DNA of 64,000 bases from Prinia subflava (GCF_021018805.1 NW_026960609.1:186001-250000); one strand, 5' to 3'; positions 43,313 through 54,247 are shown, counted from the first letter of the stretch. Translations and numbers: made by a program. The notes: generated by a model not told the origin, from the letters alone.

Positions 43313-44038
43313 TCACCCGTTTAGCCTGTTTAATGGCAGCACATGTCTCACAGTCATGAATAACCTGAGAATGCTATCCATGGTTAGATCCACCCCTTGG
43401 TCTCGTGCCCACTTATAGGTGGCATCTCTACCCTGGTGGCCTGAGGTATCATGGGCCCATCGTGCTAGGAACAGCTCTCCTTTTTTCTCCCAGTCAAGAT
43501 CTATCTTCAACTCCCCTATCTTTGCAGCCTGATCTACCTGCTGATTGTTCTGCTGCTCCTCATTAGCTCTGCTTCTAGGGACATGGGCATCTACATGGCG
43601 AACCTTCACAGGTAGTTTCTCTAACTGGGTAACGATGTCTTTCCATTCCTCAGCAGCCCAAATTGGTTTTCCTCTGCGCTGCCAGTTTGCCTCTTTCCAT
43701 CTCTTCAGCCATCCCCACAGAGCATTGGCTACCATCCAGGAATCAGTATAAAGGTAAAGTTTTGGCCACTTCTCTGCTTCAGCAATGTCCAGGGCCAATT
43801 GAACAGCTTTGAGTTCCGCAAGTTGACTCTATCCACCTCCTCCTTCGATAGCTTGTACGACCTGTCTTGTGGGACTCCACACAGCTGCTTTCCACTTTTG
43901 GTTCATCCCTACGATGCCACAGGAACCATCGGTAAAAAGAGCGTAGTGTGTGTCTTCTGCCGGCAGTTGGTTGTAAGGCGGAGCTTCTTCAGCACGGTAA
44001 TCCACAGTCAATCTCCATTCTCCTTCAGATTTACGCAC
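43313..44038 (-). pseudogene. pol: RT-RNase H fusion of the tRNA-Ile-type ERV
   Basis: ORF 44038-43829 begins with reverse-transcriptase sequence (R-L-T-V-D-Y-R) that passes in frame straight into R-N-a-s-e H-proximal sequence (F-T-D-G-S-C), so palm, thumb and connection are deleted. ORF 43798-43313 carries the later RNase H motifs (Y-T-D-S-W, R-H-V-D-A-H-V) and the integrase zinc-finger start. No polymerase activity is possible. Confidence 0.8.
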
Positions 44039-44100
44039 AGGCCAATGGGGCTGTTGAAGGGTGAGTGGGTTTTACTAACCACTCCTTGGCTCTCCAGCTC

Positions 44101-44379
44101 TCAGATCATCTTGTGGATGGGGATCACAGCATCTCGATTCGTCCGATACTGCCGGCGATGCACTGTTGAGGTGGCAACAGGTACTCGTTGCTCTTCTACC
44201 TTCAGGAGTCCTACTGCAGATGGGTTCTCTGATAATCCAGGCAAGGTGTTCAATTTCTTAATGCCCTCTGCCTCCACAGCAGCTATTCCAAAAGCCCATC
44301 TGAACCCCTTAGGGTCTTTGTAATAGCCGTTCCTGAGATAGTCTATGCCCAGAATACACGGAGCCTTTGGGCCGGTCAC
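44101..44379 (-). pseudogene. pro: Protease C-terminal piece of the tRNA-Ile-type ERV
   Basis: The 92-codon stretch holds a protease-end block (C-I-L-G-I-D-Y-L) and the linker to reverse transcriptase (H-R-R-Q-Y-R). The active-site D-T-G is absent because the deletion joins the primer site to the middle of protease. Confidence 0.7.
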
Positions 44380-44397
44380 CCCCTGTACGGGCCACCA
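44380..44397 (-). other. Primer-binding site, tRNA-Ile-like
   Basis: On the - strand TGGTGGCCCGTACAGGGG matches the complement of a tRNA-Ile 3' end except for one inserted base. It lies 11 bp from the LTR end at 44409. Confidence 0.65.
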
Positions 44398-44408
44398 AAA
44401 ATACTATT

Positions 44409-44980
44409 TGTCTTGGTTTAGGACAAATTAGAGGAAAATCTCCAAAAGGAGCCCCTTAAGAAAAACAAACCCCCACAACTCTTCCCCCCCCCCCCCCCCC
44501 CCCCCCGGTTTAGGAAGAATTTCCTCAGAGGAAAAGTGGAAAAAACTTGTGTATTAAGAAACAACAAAAAAACACTCCCCAACACAAGAAAAAACAGCCC
44601 CAGATGACAAGGAATGTTTTCACCAGTCCGAGAGAGGATGAACAACTTGGGCAGTCTCTGCTGGGGTGTGTGCCAAGCTTCTCTCACAGATGCAGACTCC
44701 AGGGGGATTTCCTTGACGTTCCCAGATCAACATCCAGACCTGGTTGCGATGTCTTCAGGAAAGGGGAGGAAGGAAAGAAGGGAAAAAAAAAAAAAAAAAA
44801 AAAAAAAAGCAGAAATAACGGCAAAAAAGCAAGAGAGCAAAGCCAGCAAGCGAGCCTAAAGCCAGCAAAAGCAAGCAAGCCATCAGCTGGGGGAGGGTCG
44901 TGGCTATTGGACAAAACAAACCGAGAGCACGGGAACAGAAAACACATGATTGGGATACAAAGCACTGTCACCCCAGGACA
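44409..44980 (-). repeat. 5' LTR of the tRNA-Ile-type ERV
   Basis: 572 bp, TGTCCTGGGG to CCAAGACA on the - strand. It contains a 23-base C run (44484-44506) and a 26-base A run (44783-44808), both likely length-variable or assembly-sensitive. Confidence 0.85.
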
Positions 44981-47044
44981 CACGGGAACCGGAGTTGCCT
45001 TTGGAGACAACAGCGAATTAGCAACAGAAAGTAGACAGCTTCAGCAGCAGATGTAGTATTGTTACCAGGAGGGAGTGCAAACGACTCAGCTGTCAGAATG
45101 AGATATGGATCTCACCCCCTCATCTGGGGTGCTCATCCCCGGTAATCAGCCATACAAATCTCGGCTGCACCCTTCAAAAATTGCATCCCAATACTCGGTT
45201 CCCGGAAGACCAGACAGCAAGGATGAAGACAGCATGACTATGAAAAAGGACTGAAAAGACAAAGAGAGTATGAAGTAATACTATGTCCCGCTTAGAAAAT
45301 CTGCATAAAAACAGACCTTGCAAAAGCGAATTCGTGAACAGGGGAGCTCCAGTGTGATAGAGGCCGAAGCTAAAGTTCACCCAGTGCTGATCCCAGAACT
45401 TGACACTGAATCTTTGATTGTGTGCTACCTGAAATTCTGTCCAATTGATTTTTTTAGTAAAATTGTTATTAATAATTTTAATTAGATAACTCATTTATAA
45501 CACTTAATATGTTCTTTTGGTTTCCTGGTGTTGTAGTAGGTGCATATTTATAGAAGCTGTTCTCTTGCCATGCAGCAGCAGCTGTAACATGTACTTTCGT
45601 TAACCATTTCCCCTTGGTACTTGTGCAGTGGCCCCCTGTGCTATAGTTGGTTACATTGTTCTGCCTTTGTCTCAGATCAGGGCAGAGATAGGAAGGCAGC
45701 ACTGGTACCTGGCACTCCTATGGACACTCCTATCTTGCCAGCTGAGTGTTGTTACAGCTACAGCAGCACCTGTATTTCCAGTTCTGTCTGATGGGGGTTT
45801 GGCAGCAGGAGCATTAGGAGGAATATTTGTTAAGTGTCCTGGTTCTTGTCCTCAGTGTCATTGCACTATTGGTGGCAGCAGTAGAGAGGACTGGCCTGTC
45901 AGTGTTCTTTCAGGGTGCTGCCTTGCAATGCCTTGTTAAGGACCGGTGAGTTCTCTTGTGCTGATGGCCTTTGTTTGCTCCCAGGCCCCTCTGGGCTGTT
46001 CTCCACTGATGGCAAAAGCAGCAGCCAGAGTGCCACATAGCCATGACAAATGCCCTTCTAGAAGAAAACATGAAAGCAGGTTTTGGAAGACCACTGTATG
46101 ATGTTGGCTAATCTGTTGTCCTAAAACCATTCTCTGGCTGAGATTTGGCTCTGAACTCATTTTGGGCTTGCAGAAGCCATTCGGAGCTTTAGAGGGTACC
46201 TGTTTGTTCATACTTTGTGCCACACAAGGAAGACTTATTTTGCTCCAGTTTATTGGAGCATGTCCTTGGAAGCTTTTTCAAGTTCTTCATCTTCTCCAGG
46301 AAAGAAGCATGCAAATGTATCTAAAATTGCTCTCTAAGTAAGTGTTCAAAGTTCTCTGTCAGTTTTTCTTGCTGTCTGCTGCTGGCATATGTTGTGGTCT
46401 GGACACATATTCGACCTTAGAGGCACATCTTTCTTCAGTACTTTTGCTTCTATTAGCTCCCTTCTGGTTTTGGAGATGTGTAGCAGAGACCATTTCAGTT
46501 ATTTGAAGCAGTGTCAGGAGCAGAGAAATGGGCCAATGAGTTTCTTATTTTCAGTACAGGAAAGCTGGGTTTTGAAGCTTACAAGCCAGCCTTTTTATTG
46601 TCAGAATCACTGTTTTCTTTCTTACTCACTTAGGGAAACAGGAACTCATGGTTTGAAATTTTTAGGACAGGTTTCAGTCCAAGAGTTGTGTTTACATAAC
46701 TTTGCTTTCCAGTCAGATGTTACAAGGTAGAAAAACAAAAGCCCCAAATTCATTCAATTAGTGTGGAAAACCAAAACTTAAATGAAAAAAGGCCATCTCT
46801 GTAAGAAGTAGTCAGTCAGTCGAGACCTGTATCTGAACAAGTGCTCTTCTGCATTGTGCATATGGCAAGGGTGACTGGATGGCTGAAATCCTATAGCAGT
46901 TGGGTTTAAATGAGGCCATGGGAAACCTCTGCAGCCTTGGAAAAACATACTCCAGCCTGGCTCTAAGTGGGACATCAGGCTGCTTCATAATGCTGAATGG
47001 AGAAAATCAACTCCTTGGTAATTAACTTTTGTCTTTTGCTGTAG
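44981..47044. other. Unassigned sequence, then probable host DNA
   Basis: 44981-45480 could be the 5' continuation of ERVK-D but shows no LTR, primer site or gag motif. From about 45500 on the sequence looks like ordinary host intergenic or intronic DNA. ORFs 45628-45939 and 46389-46730 have no recognisable domain. Confidence 0.4.
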
Positions 47045-47153
47045 GAATCTCCTGAAGCCAGCAAAAGTTTGGACTCTGCTGTTGACCGTTACTCTAGAAC
47101 TGCTTTATTTCAAGACATGATCATCCAGAAATGCCAGAAGCTGTGGATGATGG
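47045..47153 (+). other. Putative coding exon, gene unknown
   Basis: A 109-bp open segment with acceptor TTTTGCTGTAG and donor GTGAGT reads E-S-P-E-A-S-K-S-L-D-S-A-V-D and then F-Q-D-M-I-I-Q-K-C-Q-K-L-W-M-M. Codon-like composition and strong splice sites suggest a real exon. I do not recognise the protein; it is not the known MANBA C-terminus. It could belong to a neighbouring gene or to a gene fragment brought in with this region. Confidence 0.45.
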
Positions 47154-47572
47154 GTGAGTATTGACCACTGCACCCTGAGCTAGCAAATAGACACTACCAT
47201 TCCTTTCACTTTACTCAGGGGAAGCAAGGAGAGTGGCTCATTTTTCTTAAATGTGTGAAAAAAGCATTTTACTTTCCCAGGCAAGGGAGAAAAGACAGTT
47301 CATACATGACTACATGTAGGTAAGATTCTTATCCTTCCTGCAGTCCACAGAATCTCAGAATGCTGCCTAGAGCTTCCCACTACCAGTGATTTCCAAGTTT
47401 GTAAATACATGCCAGGATGATGCCAAGAAACATACAGGTGTAGCAGTCAATCCAAAATCAAGGGCACTTTAACTTCCTGAATAATTCATTTTATATCAAA
47501 TGTAGAGAAGATCTGAAAGGATCTGTTGTCACAACTTTTGTTGCATTCCACATGTTTCTGATGTTTATTACT
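47154..47572. other. Host sequence before ERVK-A LTR
   Basis: Nothing recognised. Confidence 0.5.
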
Positions 47573-47825
47573 TGTTGCCTTCCGATAGAAGGCAAGGCAA
47601 CCTGGGTTCCAGAAAACAGCACAGCAACTTGGCCTCTCCCAAGTTACTCGGTCCACAGACACACTGGCATCAATATGATGGATGGTCCAAAATGGCGTTT
47701 ATTCTTTTACCTCATGGTGTTAAATAGTCAAAGGGGGCTTTACTACATCAGAGGGGGGCGGAGGGTCCTTATCTTTCCGTGACATCCAAGATCTTCTGGG
47801 CGCCTGTCCTTATCTACCACACACA
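47573..47825 (-). repeat. 3' LTR of ERVK-A
   Basis: It starts TGTGTGTGG on the - strand after a long purine tract (G-rich, ending GGGGGAAGA). An AATAAA signal lies near 47705. The end at 47573 is the best TG/CA fit; no duplication can be checked because the other end is outside the window. Confidence 0.7.
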
Positions 47826-47901
47826 TCTTCCCCCACCCCCTCACAAAAAAGAATGAGGTAGTCATAAGCATAGGCATTAAGATGGGGTACAGAGTAGTAA
47901 C

Positions 47902-48194
47902 TTAATAAGAGGAAGGGGTTTGGAAAACCTGAGTGAATTTCACGAGGCTGATTAGACAAACCTTGCGACTGGCAATGCTCACAGTTCGGTTTACAGCATT
48001 TGTTGTTGGCTTATAAATAGAATGTTGGCCCGTTCCAGGCAGGTTTGAACAAATGAGACCAGCTTGTTTAGCAGGCATGGTCCTAAGGTGACAGCTAAAA
48101 GCAACATCGCCAGTGGACCTATCAGAGTGGAGATTAGGGTGGTGAGCCATGGTGATTGATTGAACTAGGACTCGAACCAACCCTGTTGGGCTTC
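47902..48194 (-). pseudogene. env: ERVK-A env: transmembrane subunit, anchor end
   Basis: On the - strand a W-F-N-Q-S-P-W stretch precedes a long hydrophobic membrane anchor and a short tail, the membrane-proximal end of a D-type/gammaretroviral transmembrane protein. It was severed from the rest (52440 onward) by ERVK-C. Stops follow in the tail. Confidence 0.75.
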
Positions 48195-48583
48195 TGTAGG
48201 AGGATAGCTTGTATCATAAGGTAGAGCTATCCACACCTGGGCCTCAAACTAGGCCTCAGACCAGGCCTCAGGCCTGGTCTAGCAGGCCTCAGTACGTTCA
48301 GCATACGTACTGGCAGATAAACTTATCTACTACTAAGGATGTCTTAAGGTGGTAGTGTCACTAACATAGAACAGTTACTGGGAAGACACGGTGGCTACCT
48401 TAAACTGCAATAGCTTACATATTTCTGTATTCTCACTGCCTATCAGAATGCACCTGTTCTTGTAAACTATTCTGTCTGTATTTAACCCACCATCTCACAG
48501 AATAAAGGGAATTACGTGCTTAGAACCATATTGGTGTGGACGCACGTTATTCTAGTCCCCAGTCTTTCCAGGGTTCAACGTCA
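48195..48583 (+). repeat. 5' LTR of ERVK-C
   Basis: 389 bp. It contains a perfect 23-bp palindrome (48258-48280, 11-bp arms, one-base centre), a second inverted repeat with AGTACGT/ACGTACT arms just after it, and AATAAA near 48501. Confidence 0.95.
48258..48280. promoter_or_regulatory. Perfect palindrome in ERVK-C LTR
   Basis: The arms AGACCAGGCCT and AGGCCTGGTCT flank a single C. It is present identically in the 3' LTR (52114-52136). Position in the presumed U3 region suggests a protein-binding or structured element; no known factor site is claimed. Confidence 0.6.
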
Positions 48584-48585
48584 TG

Positions 48586-48603
48586 TGGCGCCTGAATAGA
48601 GAC
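48586..48603 (+). other. Primer-binding site, tRNA-Lys type
   Basis: TGGCGCCTGAATAGAGAC matches the standard tRNA-Lys3 primer site at 15 of 18 positions and lies two bases after the LTR. Confidence 0.8.
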
Positions 48604-48882
48604 AGAGCCCTGGATTTTACTGAAATATAAAGCTTCGATGCTGTGTGATTATTTAGCTTGAATGCTGTGGATTATTTAGCTTAAATGCTGTTAATTAATT
48701 AGCTTAAATGCTGGAAGACCTCGCTTGATTTCGGACGTGTGTGTGTCGCTTGCGAACTACAGTCCGGAATTCCCGAGGCAGGCTGGGGAGCGTCGGCTGA
48801 TTGGATTGATCAGAAAAGGCGACAGTACCACCTACTGTCAGCAGAGAGAAGGTAAGAGCGGCAGACGCGGAGGGATTCAATT

Positions 48883-49629
48883 ATGGACCGGTACCTTTTG
48901 GCTGCCATGCAGCTTGTAGCGTCCATTGTCTCGAAAAGAGGCGAAAATATCAAAGACTCTGATAGAAATCGGGTAACCCTATGGGTTCGGGAAGAAGGAA
49001 AGCGAAAGCGGCCAGCATCTCTTTGCAGAGAAGCAGGACGGAAAGAGAAAGGCAGATTGCTATGGGACGTTGTAGTTTTACCGGGAAAAAGAGCAAAGAG
49101 ACGTTCAGAGTTAAGCGTAATTTGGGAAAAAGCAATAAATACCTTGCAAACATTCACAGAAAAGAGCAAAACCGTAATTTTAGCCGGAGAAAAACAGATT
49201 CCCTGTCCCTCTACTTCCCTCTCCAAGACAAAGGAGCAACAGGAAAAATCTAAGGTAGCCAGACGCTTCAGTGGAGATTCCGTGCATTCCACGCATTCCG
49301 AGAGTGAGAATGCAGCTCCGCTTTGCCCCTCCCTTTGTTCGTCTCTGGCTGGCCGTGCAGGGAGAAGGCAGGAAATGCTCCCTGCACCTCTCGGGCCGAA
49401 TGAAAACAAACAGGAAGTAGCCCAGCTGCCAGACCTGGGAGGCGGTGCGAAGGATGAGAAGGCAGGAGGGGCCGAAGGCGGAACAAGGAGGGCACAAGTG
49501 ATGCAGCAAGGAGGCGGATCTCAGGGCGGCAGCAGCAGCGGAGCGACCGGCAGTGTTCCTGGCCGAGCCTTGTTTTTTTTTTTCTTTCTCTGTCCCGCTC
49601 AAAAATATAATAAACAAGATGTCTACTAA
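48883..49629 (+). CDS. gag: ERVK-C gag-start-like ORF (248 aa)
   Basis: The ORF follows a 280-bp leader. Residues 1-110 resemble a betaretroviral matrix domain in pattern (S-I-V-S-K-R-G-E-N-I-K near 13-23, a Trp-containing helix, then a basic K-R-A-K-R-R stretch and S-V-I-W-E-K-A). Residues 120-235 are low-complexity Ser/Gly/Ala/Glu-rich. There is no Gly at position 2, so no N-myristoylation signal, unlike ERVK-B. Capsid and nucleocapsid are absent. The C-terminus runs through a T-run. It may be an untranslated relic; the very young LTRs show only that the RNA could be copied. Confidence 0.5.
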   Translation: MDRYLLAAMQLVASIVSKRGENIKDSDRNRVTLWVREEGKRKRPASLCREAGRKEKGRLLWDVVVLPGKRAKRRSELSVIWEKAINTLQTFTEKSKTVILAGEKQIPCPSTSLSKTKEQQEKSKVARRFSGDSVHSTHSESENAAPLCPSLCSSLAGRAGRRQEMLPAPLGPNENKQEVAQLPDLGGGAKDEKAGGAEGGTRRAQVMQQGGGSQGGSSSGATGSVPGRALFFFFFLCPAQKYNKQDVY

Positions 49630-52033
49630 TGAGAATGCCAGCACACCGTCAGCTCAATTAGAGGCTCCTATGCCCCCGCAGTCTGCCAATCAACTGCACT
49701 AGCCGACGGACTGGGCTCTGAAATCTTCTTACCCCCCCCTTCGCTGAGTGCAGAGGCATGTCAGTGTCGTCTCTGAAGATAAGCAAGCATCGTAACTCGA
49801 CCCTATGTCGTGCTATTACCCAGGAAGCTTTCAAGATTGTTAAACAAAGACGGTCAAAACATGCAACAAGTGGACATTGCAAGAAAAACACCAGAAAAAG
49901 AAGGGAAAATAGTCATCTGTCCCTCTGTTGTGAAAGAATCCATCACTGTGTGAGAAATGCAACGTGAAAAAGAAAGATATATCCTATCATGAAAAAGATA
50001 AAGCAAAAAATGAAATAGAAATGAGTTCTTAGCTAGAGTTATTAACTCTGTGTAAGGATGAGTTGTTTCTACATTTTGATGTTGTTAAAATTAATTTTTG
50101 TGTGAATTAATTTGAGTTTGAGTTAATTATTGTTAAACATATAGTTTTAAAGCTTGTTTTTAGGATTTGGGCCCTGATAAGTTTAAGTTAAGTTCAAGTC
50201 TATATTTAAATATTAAGGAGTTTAATTAATAATGAATTTTTAGTGAGTTACCACGCATATCGAGTTTATAAAGTTAATGAGGGTTGTAGATTTTTGTTGA
50301 GACTTACTTATGTTAGATTTAAGAGTTAGTTGATTTAAAGATTGTTTTATAATTTGTAAAAGGTATAGTTGTTTAACTTGTAAAGTTTAGTTAGAAAAAA
50401 AAAAAAAGAGAGAGAGAAAAAGGAAACTAGATTTAAAATTACATGGAAAATATGGAAAATAGTTATTAGTGCCCTGCTAGCTACATTTGAGTAAGTGGTG
50501 CTGAGAGGGCTCTAGCTGACACCTCCAGCTAGAGTGGTCCCTTGCGTCACTGCTAGGTCTTCTAGTAGTTGTTTTTGAGAATGATTCTCAGAGCTGAACA
50601 AAGCCTCATCTCAGAACTCTCAGCGTTGTTGTCCTGCCTAGAGAGGTGGGTGCAGCTGGCTGAAGCCAGTCCCTGGCACATCTGTTTGGGCTTAGTCCCA
50701 GGCGAACATGTCCTGTGCTGCAGCGATGGGGACGCACAGTAGTGTGCCTCAGGGGATGAGTTTCAGAGCCTGAGGACTGTGGTGGTATGTTTTGTTCAGT
50801 GATGGCACTAGTGAGAGAGCTGAGAGCCGTGATGTCCCCATGCCTGACAGAATGGGACAAGGGTAAGGGACTTTAGCCAGTGAGACTTTTCAGTCAGTGT
50901 GAATTTTGAGAGGATCAAGATAAGTTATAATAGAGGTAATTTGAATTCAGGGCCATGACAGCCCAGCCTTCTGCTGAGCAAAGTCATGTGGCACAAATTC
51001 TCTCAAGCTGAGTGACCTTCTCCCAGGTTCTCCAAATAGCAAATCTTCCCAGCTTCGACCACAGCCAGTGAGTTGAGAATAATGTTTCCTGAAACAGCTA
51101 AGTAATCTACAGGCTGAAATTGTACTTGTAAAGTCCACGTTTGTCGTTTGTCAGCCACATAAGAGCGTTTGGAAACATGATTCACAGCATTTTGAACTAC
51201 CTGACATTCAAGAGGCAGTTGAGAGAGCCAGCAATCTTCCTGGGCAGGAGGATGCCAGGGCAGCAGAAATTCACTGATAATCCTGCCAGCAGTAGCAGTA
51301 GAGTCAAGAAATTTTTGAGAAAGGTCTTAGGGCAATGAGTAAATAAACAGTTTGGCCCAGTGAAAACGAGTTTGACGTTATAACTGTGCTTAGAAGAAAA
51401 AAAAAAAAAAAAAAAAAAAAAACTTAACTTGACAATTTGATCCGATCAGAATGACAGCTGAATCAGCTTGGAGTGAAGATTGTCATCTTTACCCGGGAAA
51501 AGATGTCAAGGTTCACTAAAGAAAAGCGTTTCAGCAGTGTGCAGTCTCTGGGGTGATAGCAGAAATAGTTTGATAATCGCTTATCACTTTCATTAGTAAG
51601 CAAAATTCCTATTCTATTTCCTTGTCTCTGAGAATGCCAATTCGCATACCAGGTCTGTTTTAGTTTCTTTTCTGCAAGCTGTAGACTCGATGAGATACTA
51701 ACAAAAGCTGAACCAGACAACGAGACAGCCACGCAGACACAGCATTGCAGCTGCGTTGATGGAAGTAACCCTGGCCACCCAGTGACAGCAGAGACGTCTA
51801 CAGCTGTGAAACATCATCAGGCAATGCAGGAGGAGACAGAAGATGATTTGAAACTTTAATCTAGAACCTGCGTATGAATGAAGAGCAAGGACTGAATATA
51901 GTGTACTCTCATCTTTTGCTTTTAGCAGCTAGGATCTTTGAGTTTTTCTTAGGTAACTCAAATAGTGCTTTGCTCATAACAGTATATGTAGAAGCAGCCA
52001 ACCGTGTCACAGACCCAGTTTGGATAGCTCTAA
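49630..52033 (+). other. ERVK-C internal non-coding region
   Basis: AT-rich (49960-50500) and mixed sequence with no retroviral domain. A 26-base A run is at 51397-51422. A short frame (51874-52050) ends by reading through the polypurine tract, like the 3' end of a betaretroviral gene, but is too short to identify. Confidence 0.5.
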
Positions 52034-52050
52034 AGAAAAAAGGGGGGATG
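52034..52050 (+). other. Polypurine tract of ERVK-C
   Basis: AGAAAAAAGGGGGG-type tract ending ATG directly before the 3' LTR. Confidence 0.85.
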
Positions 52051-52439
52051 TGTAGGAGGATAGCTTGTATCATAAGGTAGAGCTATCCACACCTGGGCCT
52101 CAAACTAGGCCTCAGACCAGGCCTCAGGCCTGGTCTAGCAGGCCTCAGTACGTTCAGCATACGTACTGGCAGATAAACTTATCTACTACTAAGGATGTCT
52201 TAAGGTGGTAGTGTCACTAACATAGAACAGTTACTGGGAAGACACGGTGGCTACCTTAAACTGCAATAGCTTACATATTTCTGTATTCTCACTGCCTATC
52301 AGAATGCACCTGTTCTTGTAAACTATTCTGTCTGTATTTAACCCACCATCTCACAGAATAAAGGGAATTACGTGCTTAGAACCATATTGGTGTGGACGCA
52401 CGTTATTCTAGTCCCCAGTCTTTCCAGGGTTCAACGTCA
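52051..52439 (+). repeat. 3' LTR of ERVK-C
   Basis: 389 bp, no difference from the 5' copy found by eye. Followed by the GGCTTC duplication. Confidence 0.95.
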
Positions 52440-54247
52440 GGCTTCCCTGTCTCTTTTTCTCTGGGCCAGTCTATCTCGGAGCTCTGCCATGGAGTCTCTA
52501 ACGACTCCTGCATGATCAGCATAAAAACAGCATTCTTCTTTCAAGGCGGCACACAAGCCTCCTTGTTGCATGAACAGGAGGTCCAGTCCTCGCCTGTTCT
52601 GCAAGACAACTTCTGAGAGTGAGGAAACTGATTTCTCCAGAAAGGATATGGATTTCTTGATCCTCTGCAAGTCTTCATGGATGGTCATATGTAGCTGGGA
52701 AAGTCCTTGGTGTTGGGTCACGAGGGCTGAGACACCTGTGGCTGTGCCGGCTGCTCCCAGGCTGAGCAGCATTGTGATAGTTACACCTGTTATTATTTCT
52801 CTTTTGTGGAGCCTGCCGGGTTCCTCGAAAAGTTGGCACACCTCCTCGTCTGAGTGGTACAGGACCCTAGGAACAATTAGAACTTGGACACAGAAATCGT
52901 CAGAGTCATTGAATTTGGCAAGGGACACACAAGGACTCACCCCAGATTGCTGACAAACCCACATCCCGGATGCAGATGGGATCACCCACTTGCTGATCTT
53001 TTTGTCAGGTTTGACAACTTCGGTTCAAACATTTCTTTTCTGCTTTGCTAAGGTGGCATTGCCAAAGCATTTGCCCTGGCCTGTGACTTGACTCAGGGTG
53101 ATTCCTCTGTGGGGAGTGCCCCACCTGCACTGGTGAGGGACATCAGCTGTGGAGTAACTAAAGGGGATGTTTAAAGCAACTCCTTCGTAGAAAGGAGGTT
53201 TAACATTGTAGGAAAGCCAGCAGGAATCAGGTTCGGGTTGGATTCATTCAAGGATGAAAAGGTAGCTTCTAGCATGCGAAAAATAGGGTTCGGGTCAGAC
53301 ACGGCTAAGTGGTCTATCTGGAGGGCATCCGCATAGCCGGTCGGGGTATTGGTGACTTTTGTGGGCAAGGCTTTGGGGTGGGTTGTGCTTTTCTCTTTCA
53401 GTGAGTCCTTTTTAATAAATTCATTGGGTCCGACCGCTTGGAGCGCTGGCGGCTAGAGCCTGATAATTTGCACATTCACCCACTCTTTGGACGACTGGAG
53501 GACTACTGTCCACGTCTTGCCTGTGGCCCAACTAGGGTGATCTGGCTGCAAAACGGTCATGTTATAGTCAGTGCATGTCCGACGTACAGGGTCTCTAAGG
53601 GTTTCGGTAGAACCCTGTCCTGAAAAAGGGTTTGTTACAGCCGGTGGGTGCCCAAGTGAACTGTAAAAACTTGTCGGGCTCCTGCGGTTCCCACCCGTAT
53701 CTTGATGGTATGGCATCTGTAACAATGGTTTCACAGCCCCAGTAACTACAGTACCCCCACCCTGGGTAGTTGCAGTACCTTTTCCCTGGGTTGGAGGCTG
53801 GGCACCAGTAGGCCATGTACATGTGCATGAGGTGTGGGCATGGCGGTCTATATTTGGTCGCCCTGGAAACAGGATGTGGAACACAAAGGATGGGGTGCCC
53901 GGTGTGGTGATTTCTTTGAGCACCTTGTCACTTGAAAGGCGTTGCATGACCCACCTGAATGGCTGATGGGGGTAATAGTCTGGGCTGGCTTGCATTCTGG
54001 CGACAAGCCCCAAGAGCAAAATCACACAAAAACACCATTGTTGTCTGGGTCTCACCGGTGTGGGACTCTTGGGTGCTCTCGGTTCATCACTTTCCTCTGG
54101 AACAGGGGTGTGCGCGTTACGGGGGCGCCCTGCGAGCATGTCCTGCAAACAGAAACTCACAGTTTTCATTAGTCTCATTCTGAAGATCAGGCTTGATCGA
54201 CTTAAGTGGACACCACCTGATTTTGCCCTCTTTTTTGACAGCTGCAT
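52440..54247 (-). pseudogene. env: ERVK-A env: surface and transmembrane N-terminal part
   Basis: ORF 54247-53453 starts the gene, with a signal-like hydrophobic stretch near residues 70-85, then S-P-D-Y-Y-P-H-Q-P-F-R-W typical of D-type surface proteins. ORF 53368-53171 continues it. After a frame change the CXXC position reads C-W-L-S, so the second Cys is lost. ORF 52985-52437 holds an R-L-H-K-R furin-like site, a fusion-peptide-like stretch, the immunosuppressive-type region and a CX6CC motif (C-A-A-L-K-E-E-C-C). Frameshifts near 53400, 53230 and 53040 inactivate it. D-type env genes on betaretroviral backbones are known from other viruses and ERVs. Confidence 0.82.

Larger units (their letters stand above)
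42217..44980 (-). mobile_element. Deleted ERV with tRNA-Ile-like primer site
   Basis: Read on the - strand it has a 5' LTR (44980-44409), a primer site (44397-44380) fused to protease sequence, a short protease/reverse transcriptase piece fused to RNase H, integrase, a polypurine tract and the first 184 bp of the 3' LTR (42400-42217). Gag and most of reverse transcriptase are missing. The 3' LTR stops where ERVK-D gag begins, so a deletion or recombination joined the two. The solo LTR at 35037-35563 is the same family. Confidence 0.82.
48195..52439 (+). mobile_element. ERVK-C: young non-autonomous ERVK, TSD GGCTTC
   Basis: Two 389-bp LTRs (48195-48583 and 52051-52439) with TG/CA ends look identical by eye and are flanked by GGCTTC (48189-48194 and 52440-52445). 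It has a tRNA-Lys-type primer site and a clean polypurine tract. The internal 3.5 kb has only a gag-start-like ORF; no protease, reverse transcriptase or integrase motif is present. It is inserted in the transmembrane env of ERVK-A, in opposite orientation. Confidence 0.92.

Noticed and set aside
37107..47044. Search for the last MANBA coding exon
   Set aside because: No segment matching the expected C-terminal blocks was found in either the intron left of ERVK-D or the host-like DNA to its right.
48810..49409. 199-codon - strand ORF opposite ERVK-C gag
   Set aside because: Antisense shadow of the + strand gag-like ORF; no recognisable domain.
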